From positions 62,001 through 126,000 of the forward strand of contig NZ_PPEI02000007.1 in assembly GCF_002899895.1 (NCBI RefSeq): a stretch of DNA of 64,000 nt. Reading direction: 5' to 3'. Positions 53,693 to 62,038 of the stretch are shown piece after piece. This DNA is from Chryseobacterium oncorhynchi (lineage in GTDB: Bacteria > Bacteroidota > Bacteroidia > Flavobacteriales > Weeksellaceae). Position numbers and translations under genes: made by a program. The number at the start of each line of letters is the position of its first letter. The first letter of the stretch is position 1. The notes beneath the pieces were generated by a model. It made no database searches and was not told the origin of the DNA. It worked only from the letters and a program-made list of their open reading frames with translations.

Positions 53693-55711
53693 ATGAATAT
53701 TTTAACAGAAAAATTTAACACTCCATATCATTCAGCACCATTCGGTGACATTAAAAATGAAGATTATCTTCCTGCTTTTAAAGAATTAATTCAAAAATCT
53801 GAAGAAGAAATCAATGCTATTGTTAACAATTCTGACGCTCCAACTTTTGAAAATATTATCGAAGCATTAGCGTATTCAGGGGAGCAATTGGATGTAGCTT
53901 CCAATATATTTTTCAATTTAAATTCTGCAGAAACCAGTGATCAACTTCAACAGATTGCTCAGGAAGTTTCTCCAATTTTAACGGAATATTCTTCTAAAAT
54001 CTCTCAAAATGAAGCCCTTTTCAATAAAATCAAAAAAGTATATGATGAAAAGGAAAAATATAATCTTAATGAAGAGCAGGCGATGCTTTTAAATGAAACC
54101 TACAAGGGTTTTGTAAGAAGCGGAGCGCTATTGAATGAGGAAGACAAGGAAAAACTTAAGAAAATCAGCATGGATCTTTCTTTAAAATCCCTGCAATTCG
54201 GACAAAATGTACTGGCTTCTACCAATGCTTATTTTAAACATATTACCAATAAAGAACAATTAGCAGGAATTCCTGAGGCTATCATCGAGCAATACGCAGA
54301 AGAAGCTAAAGAGAGAAATCTTGAGGGCTGGGTAGTTACCTTGCAATATCCAAGCTATATCCCGTTCATGACCTATGCTGAAAATCGTGACCTGAGAAAG
54401 GAACTGGCTTTGGCTAACGGTAAAAAATCTTTTGATGGCGGAGAATTTGACAATCAAAATCTTATTAAAGAACTTCTCAATTTAAAACAACAGAAAGCTG
54501 AACTTTTAGGATATAAAGATTATGCAGACTTTGTTCTTGAAGAAAGAATGGCAAAATCTCCGGTAAAGGTTTTTGACTTTTTGAATGAGCTTTTGACCAA
54601 GGCAAAACCTTACGCTGCTAAAGAAATTGAAGAATTAAAATCTTTAGCCAAAGCTGACGGAATTGAGGAAGCACAAGGCTACGACCACGCTTTTTATGCT
54701 GAGAAACTTCGTAAGGAAAAGTACGACTTTAATGATGAGGAATTGAAACCATACTTCCCATTGGATCAAGTGCAGGATGCTGTTTTCGGATTATCCGGAA
54801 AACTGTTCGGATTGACTTTTGAGGAAAGAAATGACATTCCGAAATACCATGAAGATGTAAAAGTATATGAGGTAAAAGAGAACGGAACTTACAAATCTTT
54901 ATTATATGTTGATTATTTCCCAAGAAAAGGGAAAAGAGCCGGAGCATGGATGACCAGTTACAAGAATCAGTACAAGCAAAATGGTGAAAATTCTCGTCCA
55001 CATATCTCAATCGTTTGTAATTTCAGCAAACCTACCAAGGATACTCCTAGTTTATTAACTTTCCAGGAAGTGACCACTTTGTTCCATGAATTTGGACATG
55101 CTCTTCACGGAATGATGGCGGATACTCAATATCCAAATCTTTCGGGAACTTCTGTAAAATGGGATTTTGTGGAACTGCCTTCTCAGTTTTTAGAAAACTT
55201 CTGCTACGAACCAGAGTTCCTGAAAACTTTTGCCAAACATTATAAAACAGGAGATGTACTTCCTGACGAAAAAATTGAAAAAATTGAGCAGTCCAAAAAC
55301 TTTATGGAAGGCTATCAGACATTAAGACAAATCAGTTTTGGGCTTCTGGATATGAACTATCATACAAAAGTGGCAGAACTTGACAATGAAAGTGTGAAAG
55401 CGTTTGAAGATAAATATACCAAGGCTACAGCGCTTTATCCTACCAATCCGGAAACGGCAATGAGTCCAAGTTTTTCACATATTTTCCAGGGTGGATATTC
55501 TGCGGGATATTACTCTTACAAATGGGCGGAAGTTCTGGATGCTGATGCTTTCCAATATTTTAAGGAAAACGGAATCTTTAATCCTGAGATTGCAGCTAAG
55601 TATAAAGTACTCCTTTCTTCAGGAGGAACTAAGGATCCAATGGAGCTATACAAGAATTTCAGAGGCAGTGAGCCAAAAGTGGAGAGTTTGTTGAAGAGAG
55701 CATTTGGATAG
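53693..55711 (+). CDS. M3 family oligopeptidase (Dcp-like)
   Basis: A 672-residue zinc peptidase. The thermolysin-type metal motif HEFGHALHG lies in LFHEFGHALHGMMADTQYPNLSGTSVKWDFVELPSQFLENF, about residue 464, with the third ligand Glu in the following FVELPSQFLE helix. The C-terminus is conserved in the family (FSHIFQGGYSAGYYSYKWAEVLDADAFQYF). It is likely a cytoplasmic dipeptidyl carboxypeptidase or oligopeptidase A-like enzyme of peptide turnover. The last 22 codons (LYKNFRGSEPKVESLLKRAFG) have a degenerate copy further downstream at 56131-56195. Confidence 0.95.
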   Translation: MNILTEKFNTPYHSAPFGDIKNEDYLPAFKELIQKSEEEINAIVNNSDAPTFENIIEALAYSGEQLDVASNIFFNLNSAETSDQLQQIAQEVSPILTEYSSKISQNEALFNKIKKVYDEKEKYNLNEEQAMLLNETYKGFVRSGALLNEEDKEKLKKISMDLSLKSLQFGQNVLASTNAYFKHITNKEQLAGIPEAIIEQYAEEAKERNLEGWVVTLQYPSYIPFMTYAENRDLRKELALANGKKSFDGGEFDNQNLIKELLNLKQQKAELLGYKDYADFVLEERMAKSPVKVFDFLNELLTKAKPYAAKEIEELKSLAKADGIEEAQGYDHAFYAEKLRKEKYDFNDEELKPYFPLDQVQDAVFGLSGKLFGLTFEERNDIPKYHEDVKVYEVKENGTYKSLLYVDYFPRKGKRAGAWMTSYKNQYKQNGENSRPHISIVCNFSKPTKDTPSLLTFQEVTTLFHEFGHALHGMMADTQYPNLSGTSVKWDFVELPSQFLENFCYEPEFLKTFAKHYKTGDVLPDEKIEKIEQSKNFMEGYQTLRQISFGLLDMNYHTKVAELDNESVKAFEDKYTKATALYPTNPETAMSPSFSHIFQGGYSAGYYSYKWAEVLDADAFQYFKENGIFNPEIAAKYKVLLSSGGTKDPMELYKNFRGSEPKVESLLKRAFG

Positions 55712-55740
55712 GAAAAAAATAAAATACACTTCAATAACAA

Positions 55741-56124
55741 ATGAATAGTATATCGCAAAGACTTGAAAACGTTAAAAAACTTCAAGCGAAAAGGTGGCAG
55801 AATGAAGATCATTGGGATACTTTAAACGATCTTTTAATTAAAGAATTGGATGAAATTTTACTTATTGAACCCGAGAATACTTCCGCGCTCATCAACATTG
55901 GTGCAATTTATTCTGATATGGGAGAAAATGAGAAAGCTTTGCATTATTTAAAAAAAGCTTTAAGCCTAGGATCGGAAGATAAAAACCTGTTTGTAAATCT
56001 GGCAATTGTTATGATTTACATGGAGAAGCATCAGGCAGAATATTTAGAATATCTAGAAGAAGCTGAAGATAAAATTGAGAATCCTCTTACTTTTAAAGCT
56101 TATTTTGATCCCCAATCTCATTAA
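55741..56124 (+). CDS. Small TPR-repeat protein
   Basis: A 127-residue helical protein whose middle LLIKELDEILLIEPENTSALINIGAIYSDMGENEKALHYLKKALSLGSEDKNLFVNLAIVMIYMEK reads as two tetratricopeptide repeats (PENTSALINIGAIYSDMGENEKALHYLKKAL is a clear one). It has no signal peptide. It lies 29 nt after the peptidase stop on the same strand and is directly followed by a copied fragment of the peptidase tail. Partner unknown. Confidence 0.75.
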   Translation: MNSISQRLENVKKLQAKRWQNEDHWDTLNDLLIKELDEILLIEPENTSALINIGAIYSDMGENEKALHYLKKALSLGSEDKNLFVNLAIVMIYMEKHQAEYLEYLEEAEDKIENPLTFKAYFDPQSH

Positions 56125-56130
56125 AACAAA

Positions 56131-56195
56131 TTGTATCAAAATTTTAGAGGAACTAAACCTAAAGTGGGGTATTTATTGAAAAGAATTTTCATAGA
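56131..56195 (+). pseudogene. Degenerate copy of the M3 peptidase C-terminus
   Basis: In frame from 56131 the DNA reads LYQNFRGTKPKVGYLLKRIFI, which matches the peptidase's final LYKNFRGSEPKVESLLKRAFG at 55646-55711 in order and register, including FRGxxPKVxxLLKRxF. There is no upstream reading frame for a whole gene. It begins 6 nt after the TPR gene stop. This is best read as the remnant of a duplication or recombination at the peptidase 3' end that left the TPR gene between the two copies. Confidence 0.75.
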
Positions 56196-56210
56196 GTTTA
56201 CCTTTAAATT

Positions 56211-56627
56211 ATGACAGAAAAATTAAATAAACTAGAAGCAGCTTTTAAAGAGACTTTAAAAGCTGCTCTTACTCATATCGATTCTGAAAAGATTGATGAA
56301 ATATTGGATAACAGAGAGTCACCTGAATTTTTAGATCCATGGATGGAAGCCTATCACGCCATTGGTGAAAGAACAGTTGGTCAAGAAATAGAAGATAAGA
56401 TTGCTGATATTCGAAAGAATATTTTTGTAATGATATTCAGAATTACTCAGACAACAAGTTTACCAGCCTATATTTCTGATGATTTTGAATTAATTTCTTC
56501 TTATTGTCTTCACAACCTTGAAAACAAATGGGTAACTAATTTACTTTTCACTTATCTTCATCACAAAATTCCGCAGGGAAATCTCCTTATGCAGACGGAT
56601 AAAACAATGAAAGAATTACTTCAATAA
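56211..56627 (+). CDS. Small protein of unknown function behind the peptidase-tail copy
   Basis: 138 residues, mostly helical: MTEKLNKLEAAFKETLKAALTHIDSEKIDEILDNRES, then GQEIEDKIADIRKNIFVMIFRITQTTSLPAYISDDFELISSYCLHNLENKWVTNLLFTYLHHKIPQG. No signal peptide or family was recognised. Its start lies 16 nt after the peptidase-tail remnant. Size, composition and position resemble accessory genes acquired next to a recombination point, but no function can be given. Confidence 0.65.
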   Translation: MTEKLNKLEAAFKETLKAALTHIDSEKIDEILDNRESPEFLDPWMEAYHAIGERTVGQEIEDKIADIRKNIFVMIFRITQTTSLPAYISDDFELISSYCLHNLENKWVTNLLFTYLHHKIPQGNLLMQTDKTMKELLQ

Positions 56628-56816
56628 GCAGAGAAAGCTGAAAGAGATTCATTATTCTATTCATTTTTATCTTTAAGCTGTAAAGAGAGGCCTAGGATTT
56701 GCAAGGAATAATGGGAGTAAGAATATTCAAAAATTATGCACAGTTAATGACATCGATCAACTGAAAATCAATATCTTTAAAATAATAATTTATTCAATTT
56801 TTAAAATCTTTAAACC

Positions 56817-57017
56817 ATGTTACTAGCCATTTTACTTCCCTTTCTCTCTTTTATTATCCGAGGAAAGGTACTTACCGGAATCATTTGTCTGATCTTACAG
56901 ATTACTTTAATAGGCTGGCTTCCCGCTGCAATTTGGGCTGTTTTATCTTTAAACAATGAAAGAGCCGATAACCGAAATAAAGAATTAATTCGTGCTATGC
57001 GCCAAAATCAAAGGTAA
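56817..57017 (+). CDS. YqaE/Pmp3-like small membrane protein
   Basis: 66 residues with two hydrophobic helices (LLAILLPFLSFIIRGKVLTGIICLILQITLIGWLPAAIWAVLSL) and a basic tail (RADNRNKELIRAMRQNQR). GWLPAAIWAVLS is the YqaE/Pmp3 signature (GWxPgxIxAxxv). The family is thought to affect membrane potential or stress tolerance. Ends at a clear terminator. Confidence 0.78.
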   Translation: MLLAILLPFLSFIIRGKVLTGIICLILQITLIGWLPAAIWAVLSLNNERADNRNKELIRAMRQNQR

Positions 57018-57044
57018 AGCTACTTTTGATTATAAAAATTTATC

Positions 57045-57072
57045 AATCCTTTATTCACATAAAGGATTTTTT
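57045..57072 (+). terminator. Terminator of the YqaE-like gene
   Basis: AATCCTTTAT/ATAAAGGATT perfect 10-bp stem around TCAC, followed by T's, 28 nt after the stop. Confidence 0.88.
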
Positions 57073-57164
57073 GTTTTTAAAAGTTTTTCAGTTTATAGTT
57101 GTAATTTTATCTTCCTTTATTATTGAAATCCAATATTAAAAACAACTTCAAATCTCCTCATCCT

Positions 57165-57896
57165 ATGAAAGAAAATAAATATGATAATCCGTCTTTTTTT
57201 GACCAGTACGAAAAAATGCTTCGGTCCCAGCTGGGATTGGAAGGAGCCGGAGAATGGCATGCCCTGAAAAATATGTTACCTGATTTTACAGGAAAAAATA
57301 TCCTTGATCTTGGCTGTGGATTTGGATGGCACTGTCGTTATGCAATAGAAAATGGTGCAAAATCCGTCATTGGAATAGATCTTTCGGAAAAAATGCTGGC
57401 TAAGGCAAGAGAAATCAATACCCTTGAAGGGGTTCAATATGAAAGAAAAGCCTTAGAAGATATTAGCTACCCTGCCGAGCAGTTTGATCTTGTTTTAAGT
57501 TCTCTGACCTTGCATTATGTAGCATCCTTTGATGCGATTGCTCAAAATATTTATCAATGGCTAACTTCAGGAGGACACTTTGTCTTCTCAGTGGAGCATC
57601 CTGTATTTACGGCTGAGGGAACTCAGGACTGGGTGTATGATAAAAATGGTGATAAAACAAGTTGGCCCGTGGATCGATATTTTATCGAGGGTAAAAGAAA
57701 TACTACATTTTTGGGAGAAAATGTTATCAAATACCACAGAACTTTAACCTCTTATTTGAATACTTTATTAAAGCATGGTTTCAAAATCAGGGAAATTATT
57801 GAGCCTGAACCTAGCCCGGAAATGCTAAAAGAAATTCCGGAAATGAAAGATGAACTTCGCAGACCGATGATGCTATTGATCTCTGTAGAAAAATAA
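57165..57896 (+). CDS. Class I SAM-dependent methyltransferase
   Basis: 243 residues from the ATG at 57165; the earlier TTG at 57123 is rejected. Motif I is NILDLGCGFGWHCRYAIENGAKSVIGIDLSEKMLAKA (SAM-binding GCGxG and acidic end of beta 2, about 45-80), then FDLVLSSLTLHYV (motif IV/post-II). The C-terminal part has EHPVFTAEGTQDWVYD and ends RRPMMLLISVEK. This is a UbiE/MtA-like small-molecule or other O/N-methyltransferase; acceptor unknown. Monocistronic. Confidence 0.88.
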   Translation: MKENKYDNPSFFDQYEKMLRSQLGLEGAGEWHALKNMLPDFTGKNILDLGCGFGWHCRYAIENGAKSVIGIDLSEKMLAKAREINTLEGVQYERKALEDISYPAEQFDLVLSSLTLHYVASFDAIAQNIYQWLTSGGHFVFSVEHPVFTAEGTQDWVYDKNGDKTSWPVDRYFIEGKRNTTFLGENVIKYHRTLTSYLNTLLKHGFKIREIIEPEPSPEMLKEIPEMKDELRRPMMLLISVEK

Positions 57897-57911
57897 AATA
57901 ACTCTTTTCTA

Positions 57912-58050
57912 ATGTTTGAAAACAGGTGTATACTATATGTTGAAGTGGCAACAGACATTAAACCAAAATATCCTATTGAAGTCTGAAGAAATTCAAAAAG
58001 CATTTCAAAAATATAAGCTGAACAGCGGTGAAGAGTTTACCTATGGATAA
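57912..58050 (+). pseudogene. Possible frameshifted remnant of a small gene
   Basis: From ATG 57912 one frame reads MFENRCILYVEVATDIKPKYPIEV and stops at 57986. The next frame (from ATG 57937 to 58050) reads through SEEIQKAFQKYKLNSGEEFTYG in a way that continues the same helix-strand style. The pieces look like a broken gene of about 45 codons, but no family was recognised and chance is not excluded. Confidence 0.3.
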
Positions 58051-58079
58051 GAAAGCCATAAAATAAGAAACCTTCTACA

Positions 58080-59480
58080 TTATATTTTTCTCTTAGGAAG
58101 AACATAATCCGGCACCTTAACAACAGCAGTTATGACAATAATTAAACAAAAAACATTAATCAACACAGCTATTGAAAAAGCTTTATGATAATCTTGTACT
58201 AAAGGTTTTTCTCCCAGAAAATAATAAAAAACACTTCCAATGGCTACAATGCCAATGATAGCAGCAATCTGTTGAAATGTATTATAAACACCTGATGCAT
58301 TTCCCATTAGTTTTTCCGACATTCCTGATAAAGCAATATTCGCTAGTGAAGGAATGATGGAACCTACCCCTACTCCATGTAAGAACAGCAGTACACATAA
58401 AAGATAAAAGTGTGCTTGAATTCTGAAAAATATAATCTGAAGAAAAAGAATCACTATAATAAAGCCCAACCCTACGATCAATGCTCTTTTCCCATATTTT
58501 AAAATTAATTTTATGGAAAAAACTGAGGCCAGTATAAATCCTAATCCCTGAAAAACAATCACTTCCCCTGCACTCAGTGGACTCATCTTTAATCCGTCCT
58601 GAAAAAAAAGAGAAAGAATATAAAAATAGGAATCGAGCATAATAAAAAAGAAAGAAACCGCTATAATTCCCAGATTAAAATTTTTATATTGAAACAATTC
58701 AAAATCAATTAAGTATGACTTTCTTTTCTTCAGCTTATTTTTCTGATTTTTTATGAAGTAAATTAAAATACAGACAGAAACAGCAACCAGTATTATATTT
58801 TGAATAGTAATCCCTTCTTTTTCGGAAGCCGTCAAAGCATATGTAGCACCAAAGAGTCCAACAGTCAATATGATTACCCCCCAAATATCAAAAGATTGTC
58901 TGACCTCCATTTTTGACTCATCCAATTGTTTTAAACTATAAAAAACAGCAATAAGACAAATAGGAATATTGATTAGAAAAATAAGTCTCCAAGACTCTTC
59001 AAATAACGTTAATGATGAAAAATACCCCCCTAAAAACTGCCCCAAAATAGTTCCTATTCCGATCGTAATTCCGTACCATCCCATTGCTTTTGTCCGTTCT
59101 TCATGCTTCGGAAATAGAGTCTGTATCATGGAAAGTACCTGTGGTGACATCATTGCAGCGCTAATGCCCTGTATAAATCGTGAAATAATGAGCTGAACAG
59201 CTCCTGATGAAATCCCACAAGCTATAGAACTTACCATAAAAAATATCAACCCGATAATAAAAATTCTTTTCCGGCCATATAAGTCTCCTAACCTCCCGCC
59301 GGTAATCAGAAAGGAAGCAAAGCCAATAAGATATGCTGCTATGATAAACTGCATTTCCCCATTGGAAGCATGAATACTCTGTTGTATAGACGGAATGGAT
59401 ACGTTAATGATAAATATATCCATTATAGTTAGCAGTTGTCCAAAAAGTATAACAATTAATTTCAGATAGTTATGTTTCAT
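58080..59480 (-). CDS. MFS drug-efflux-type transporter (DHA2-like)
   Basis: A 466-residue membrane protein with about 14 helices. Motif A is GGRLGDLYGRKRIFIIGLIFF (loop 2-3, about 60-80), QSIHASNGEMQFIIAAYLIGFA starts the N-terminal half and RFIQGISAAMMSPQVLSMIQTLFP carries motif B (helix 4). It resembles EmrB/QacA exporters. It probably expels a toxic hydrophobic compound by proton antiport. The TetR gene lies just upstream in the same orientation and a TetR-type palindrome lies 7 nt before its ATG, so expression is most likely derepressed by its substrate. Confidence 0.88.
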   Translation of the reverse strand: MKHNYLKLIVILFGQLLTIMDIFIINVSIPSIQQSIHASNGEMQFIIAAYLIGFASFLITGGRLGDLYGRKRIFIIGLIFFMVSSIACGISSGAVQLIISRFIQGISAAMMSPQVLSMIQTLFPKHEERTKAMGWYGITIGIGTILGQFLGGYFSSLTLFEESWRLIFLINIPICLIAVFYSLKQLDESKMEVRQSFDIWGVIILTVGLFGATYALTASEKEGITIQNIILVAVSVCILIYFIKNQKNKLKKRKSYLIDFELFQYKNFNLGIIAVSFFFIMLDSYFYILSLFFQDGLKMSPLSAGEVIVFQGLGFILASVFSIKLILKYGKRALIVGLGFIIVILFLQIIFFRIQAHFYLLCVLLFLHGVGVGSIIPSLANIALSGMSEKLMGNASGVYNTFQQIAAIIGIVAIGSVFYYFLGEKPLVQDYHKAFSIAVLINVFCLIIVITAVVKVPDYVLPKRKI

Positions 59481-59486
59481 TTTTAT

Positions 59487-59500
59487 ATAGATATATCTAT
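59487..59500. promoter_or_regulatory. TetR-type palindrome before the MFS gene
   Basis: ATAGATATATCTAT is a perfect 14-bp palindrome 6 nt upstream of the MFS ATG. Its half-sites ATAGATA and TATCTAT are the same as in the palindrome before the tetR gene, though the spacing differs (0 versus 4 bp). Confidence 0.6.
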
Positions 59501-59519
59501 TTTTTAATATTAAAAAAAA

Positions 59520-60083
59520 TTAAGGAAGTAAGCCCTTAATCATTTTTTTCACCTGATCGAAAGAATCATTTATTTTAGTAATTGTAGAGCTTACTACAGC
59601 TCCTTCTATTAACAGGAAAATATGATCTGCCATTAAGCCAGCATCTCTCAACTGGTGCTTATCACTGTATTCTTTTATGATGATACGGATCATTTCTTTT
59701 TGCTTATCCTTGTGTGTTTTTACAAAATCAGAAACTATAGGATTTCCATCCCCTATTTCAGAGATAATCTTGATGAAGTGACATCCTGCAAACCTGGAAG
59801 ATTGCTGTAATTTTTTTCGAAAATCAATCAAAGCAATGATTTTTTCCTTTGGTTCCTGAATATTGGAAATACTATTCTCAAACCCCTCAAACCAGTTTTT
59901 TTCTTCTTTAATCAAATAGGCCTGAAGAAGATCATTTTTGGATGAAAAATGATTGTACAAAGAGCCTATCGCAATATCAGCCTCAGCAATAATCTGATTG
60001 ATTCCCGTAGAATTATATCCTTGCTTATAAAAGAGGTCTGATGCTACCCTAAGGATTCTGTCGTGAACTTTTTCTTTTTTCAT
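59520..60083 (-). CDS. TetR/AcrR-family repressor
   Basis: 187 residues from the ATG complementary to 60081-60083; a TTG start at 60110 would overlap the -7 element and is rejected. The HTH is DRILRVASDLFYKQGYNSTGINQIIAEADIAIGSLYNHFSSKNDLLQAYL (about 7-55), with the rest a helical ligand domain including FAGCHFIKIISEIGDGNP. A TAGATTTG -7 element (60098-60105, minus) precedes the gene, and a palindrome covers the spacer and -33 region. It very likely represses itself and the neighbouring MFS gene. Confidence 0.9.
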   Translation of the reverse strand: MKKEKVHDRILRVASDLFYKQGYNSTGINQIIAEADIAIGSLYNHFSSKNDLLQAYLIKEEKNWFEGFENSISNIQEPKEKIIALIDFRKKLQQSSRFAGCHFIKIISEIGDGNPIVSDFVKTHKDKQKEMIRIIIKEYSDKHQLRDAGLMADHIFLLIEGAVVSSTITKINDSFDQVKKMIKGLLP

Positions 60084-60097
60084 TCCAAAAATTTTTA

Positions 60098-60134
60098 CAA
60101 ATCTACACAAAAAATAGATAAGTCTATCTATTTT
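60098..60134 (-). promoter_or_regulatory. tetR promoter with overlapping operator
   Basis: On the minus strand the -7 element TAGATTTG lies at 60105-60098. Immediately upstream, 60111-60134 is a perfect inverted repeat, AAAATAGATA-AGTC-TATCTATTTT, 10-bp arms. The site occupies the region where the -33 box and spacer should be, so repressor binding would block polymerase. Confidence 0.7.
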
Positions 60135-60199
60135 TAGATTAATGAAAAATTGTATTTTTAAATTAGGATAAAAAATCTTTAACCAGTAAAAGACAAGCC

Positions 60200-60865
60200 A
60201 TGTTCAACTTATTTAACAAGAAAAAAAATAAAGCTAATATTCACTCTATAACTATTCCTGATCAGGGATGGAATAAATTATCTGAAGACGGAGATGCCAT
60301 AAGATGGGTCAATCCACAGCAGTCGGCCCTTATCGTTCTGCACTTTTTTGATAAAGAACCTGATCTTCCTACCGTAAAAGATCTGGATTACCTGAAAAAA
60401 TTTTACAGAAATATTGCAGCATCTTCCAATGGTGGTACCGTAGAAACAGACATTCTTCATATTCATGATATTCCCACGGTAAAAACTATTATTAAAATTC
60501 CTCAACAGGAAACAGGGATGGTTTATATCGCATCGATAACTATTCCGTTTGAAAATTGCAGCTACGTTGTGAAAATTCAGGCCAATGAAATTGGTGTTAC
60601 GGGAATGAGAGATGCAGTTATTCTGAACAGATTAATGGAGACCGGCGAGGTAGAAATAGGTGAGGAAAACATCATTAATTGGTTTGAAGACCCCTATGAT
60701 CCGGACTTTAAACAAGGAACTCCCATGAATAAGTCTGAACTGGAAAAATATGACCATGAATTTCCGGAACATCCTCTTTCCATAGCAAGATCCCTGATTA
60801 AGAAAATAGCTGCAGAAATGGTATTTCAACCGGTTATAAAGGAACTTCCGTCATTTAAAAAATAG
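60200..60865 (+). CDS. Conserved-looking protein of unknown function
   Basis: 221 residues, no signal peptide, starting MFNLFNKKKNKANIHSITIPDQGWNKLSEDGDAIRWVNPQQSALIVLHFFDKEPDLP. Alternation of strands and helices is visible (ITIPFENCSYVVKIQANEIGVTGMRDAVILNRLMETGEVEIG). The later NWFEDPYDPDFKQGTPMNKSELEKYDHEFPEHPLSIARSLIKKIAAEM reads as a conserved segment. No family was recognised. Upstream is the TetR/MFS pair on the other strand. Confidence 0.6.
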   Translation: MFNLFNKKKNKANIHSITIPDQGWNKLSEDGDAIRWVNPQQSALIVLHFFDKEPDLPTVKDLDYLKKFYRNIAASSNGGTVETDILHIHDIPTVKTIIKIPQQETGMVYIASITIPFENCSYVVKIQANEIGVTGMRDAVILNRLMETGEVEIGEENIINWFEDPYDPDFKQGTPMNKSELEKYDHEFPEHPLSIARSLIKKIAAEMVFQPVIKELPSFKK

Positions 60866-60899
60866 TAATCAGTCGCAGAAAACCATTCCTACGAAAATT

Positions 60900-61277
60900 A
60901 TGAGTAATACTAATCCTGTTGTTTATTTTGAGATTCCCGTTAATGATCTGGAACGCGCCGAAACATTCTATTCTGCTGTTTTTAATTTTAGTTTTGATAA
61001 GGAGATTATTGATCATTATGAAATGGCTTTATTTCCTTTCGAAGAAAAGAACAGTGGTATAACGGGTGCTTTAGCCAAGGGAGATGTCTATAAACCATCA
61101 AAAAACGGTGTTATTATTTACTTTAAAACAGGAAATATCGAGGCCACTTTACACCGGGTAATTCAGCACGGAGGAAAGATACTCTATCCAAAGAAAATTG
61201 ATGAGAAATATGGTTTTGCAGTGGCTGAATTTGAAGATTCTGAGGGAAACAGAATTGCTTTACATCAAACTCTTTAA
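60900..61277 (+). CDS. VOC (glyoxalase/bleomycin-resistance-like) protein
   Basis: A 125-residue protein with two betaalphabetabetabeta modules. PVVYFEIPVNDLERAETFYSAVFNFSFDKEIIDHYEMALFPFEEK is the first half, and ATLHRVIQHGGKILYPKKIDEKYGFAVAEFEDSEGNRIALHQTL the second, with the terminal E(D)SEGNRIALH holding a likely metal-ligand Glu. Function and ligand unknown. Starts 34 nt after the preceding gene and may be cotranscribed with it. Confidence 0.85.
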   Translation: MSNTNPVVYFEIPVNDLERAETFYSAVFNFSFDKEIIDHYEMALFPFEEKNSGITGALAKGDVYKPSKNGVIIYFKTGNIEATLHRVIQHGGKILYPKKIDEKYGFAVAEFEDSEGNRIALHQTL

Positions 61278-61415
61278 CTCAATGAAAGTTAGAATTAAAA
61301 ACTTTTAAAATCTTTAATTTTCCTTTCCATTCAATACATAATACTTTTTAGAGGAAGTTTCTGCATATTTTGTATCTTTAAATACCATTTTATAAAAATT
61401 ATTTGGTCAATAGAC

Positions 61416-62030
61416 ATGGCAGAAGAACTTTATTTCATCAAAACCAATCCTAATATTGCCAAAATTAACTTGTACAATAAGCTCTGCCGTGAAGAAGAAA
61501 ATATCCTAACTTTTCTGCAACCTAATGGAAAAGCCAACCTTGAAATCATTAAGGATAAGGTAAAAGACTCTGTAGAAGAGCTTACCAAGGAAGAACTATT
61601 AAGTATTTTTTCCTGGTTCAGCAAAATGTATCATTCTGATGATGAGGAAATAAAAACTCAGTTGTTCATCCACGGTATAGATCTTTTTTATGAAATTCCA
61701 TCTACCAATCATGTGGAAAACTTTCTGCAGATTCTTTCCAATTACGAAAAACTCTTCCAGCAAGATCTTAATTATATTGTCAATGCCCAGAATTTTAATC
61801 AGTTTCTGGTCTACGGAATCTTTTTAACAGAAATAATTAACAAGGAACAGGGTAAAGAAAACATTCTGTATGACTATCTGAAATCTGATTATGAATCTTT
61901 ATATGTACTTGCCGAAAAACAATCAAAATTAGAAAGTTTTGAAAAAAATGATAGTGCGAATCTGCAACATTATTTCAGTGATTTGTACGATTTAACCAAG
62001 TTTTATAAAGGCTCCATTATCCAGCTTTAA
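61416..62030 (+). CDS. Protein of unknown function
   Basis: 204 residues, strongly acidic and mainly helical (MAEELYFIKTNPNIAKINLYNKLCREEENILTFLQPNGKANLEIIKDKVKDSVEELTKEELLSIFSWFSKMYHSDDEE). No signal peptide, membrane segment or motif was recognised. It ends 8 nt before the stop of the convergent reductase gene, with no terminator hairpin between. Confidence 0.5.
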   Translation: MAEELYFIKTNPNIAKINLYNKLCREEENILTFLQPNGKANLEIIKDKVKDSVEELTKEELLSIFSWFSKMYHSDDEEIKTQLFIHGIDLFYEIPSTNHVENFLQILSNYEKLFQQDLNYIVNAQNFNQFLVYGIFLTEIINKEQGKENILYDYLKSDYESLYVLAEKQSKLESFEKNDSANLQHYFSDLYDLTKFYKGSIIQL

Positions 62031-62038
62031 TTCAATGT

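Noticed and set aside
57123-57164. Longer methyltransferase start at TTG
   Set aside because: An ATG at 57165 gives a normal length; the extra residues have no family pattern.
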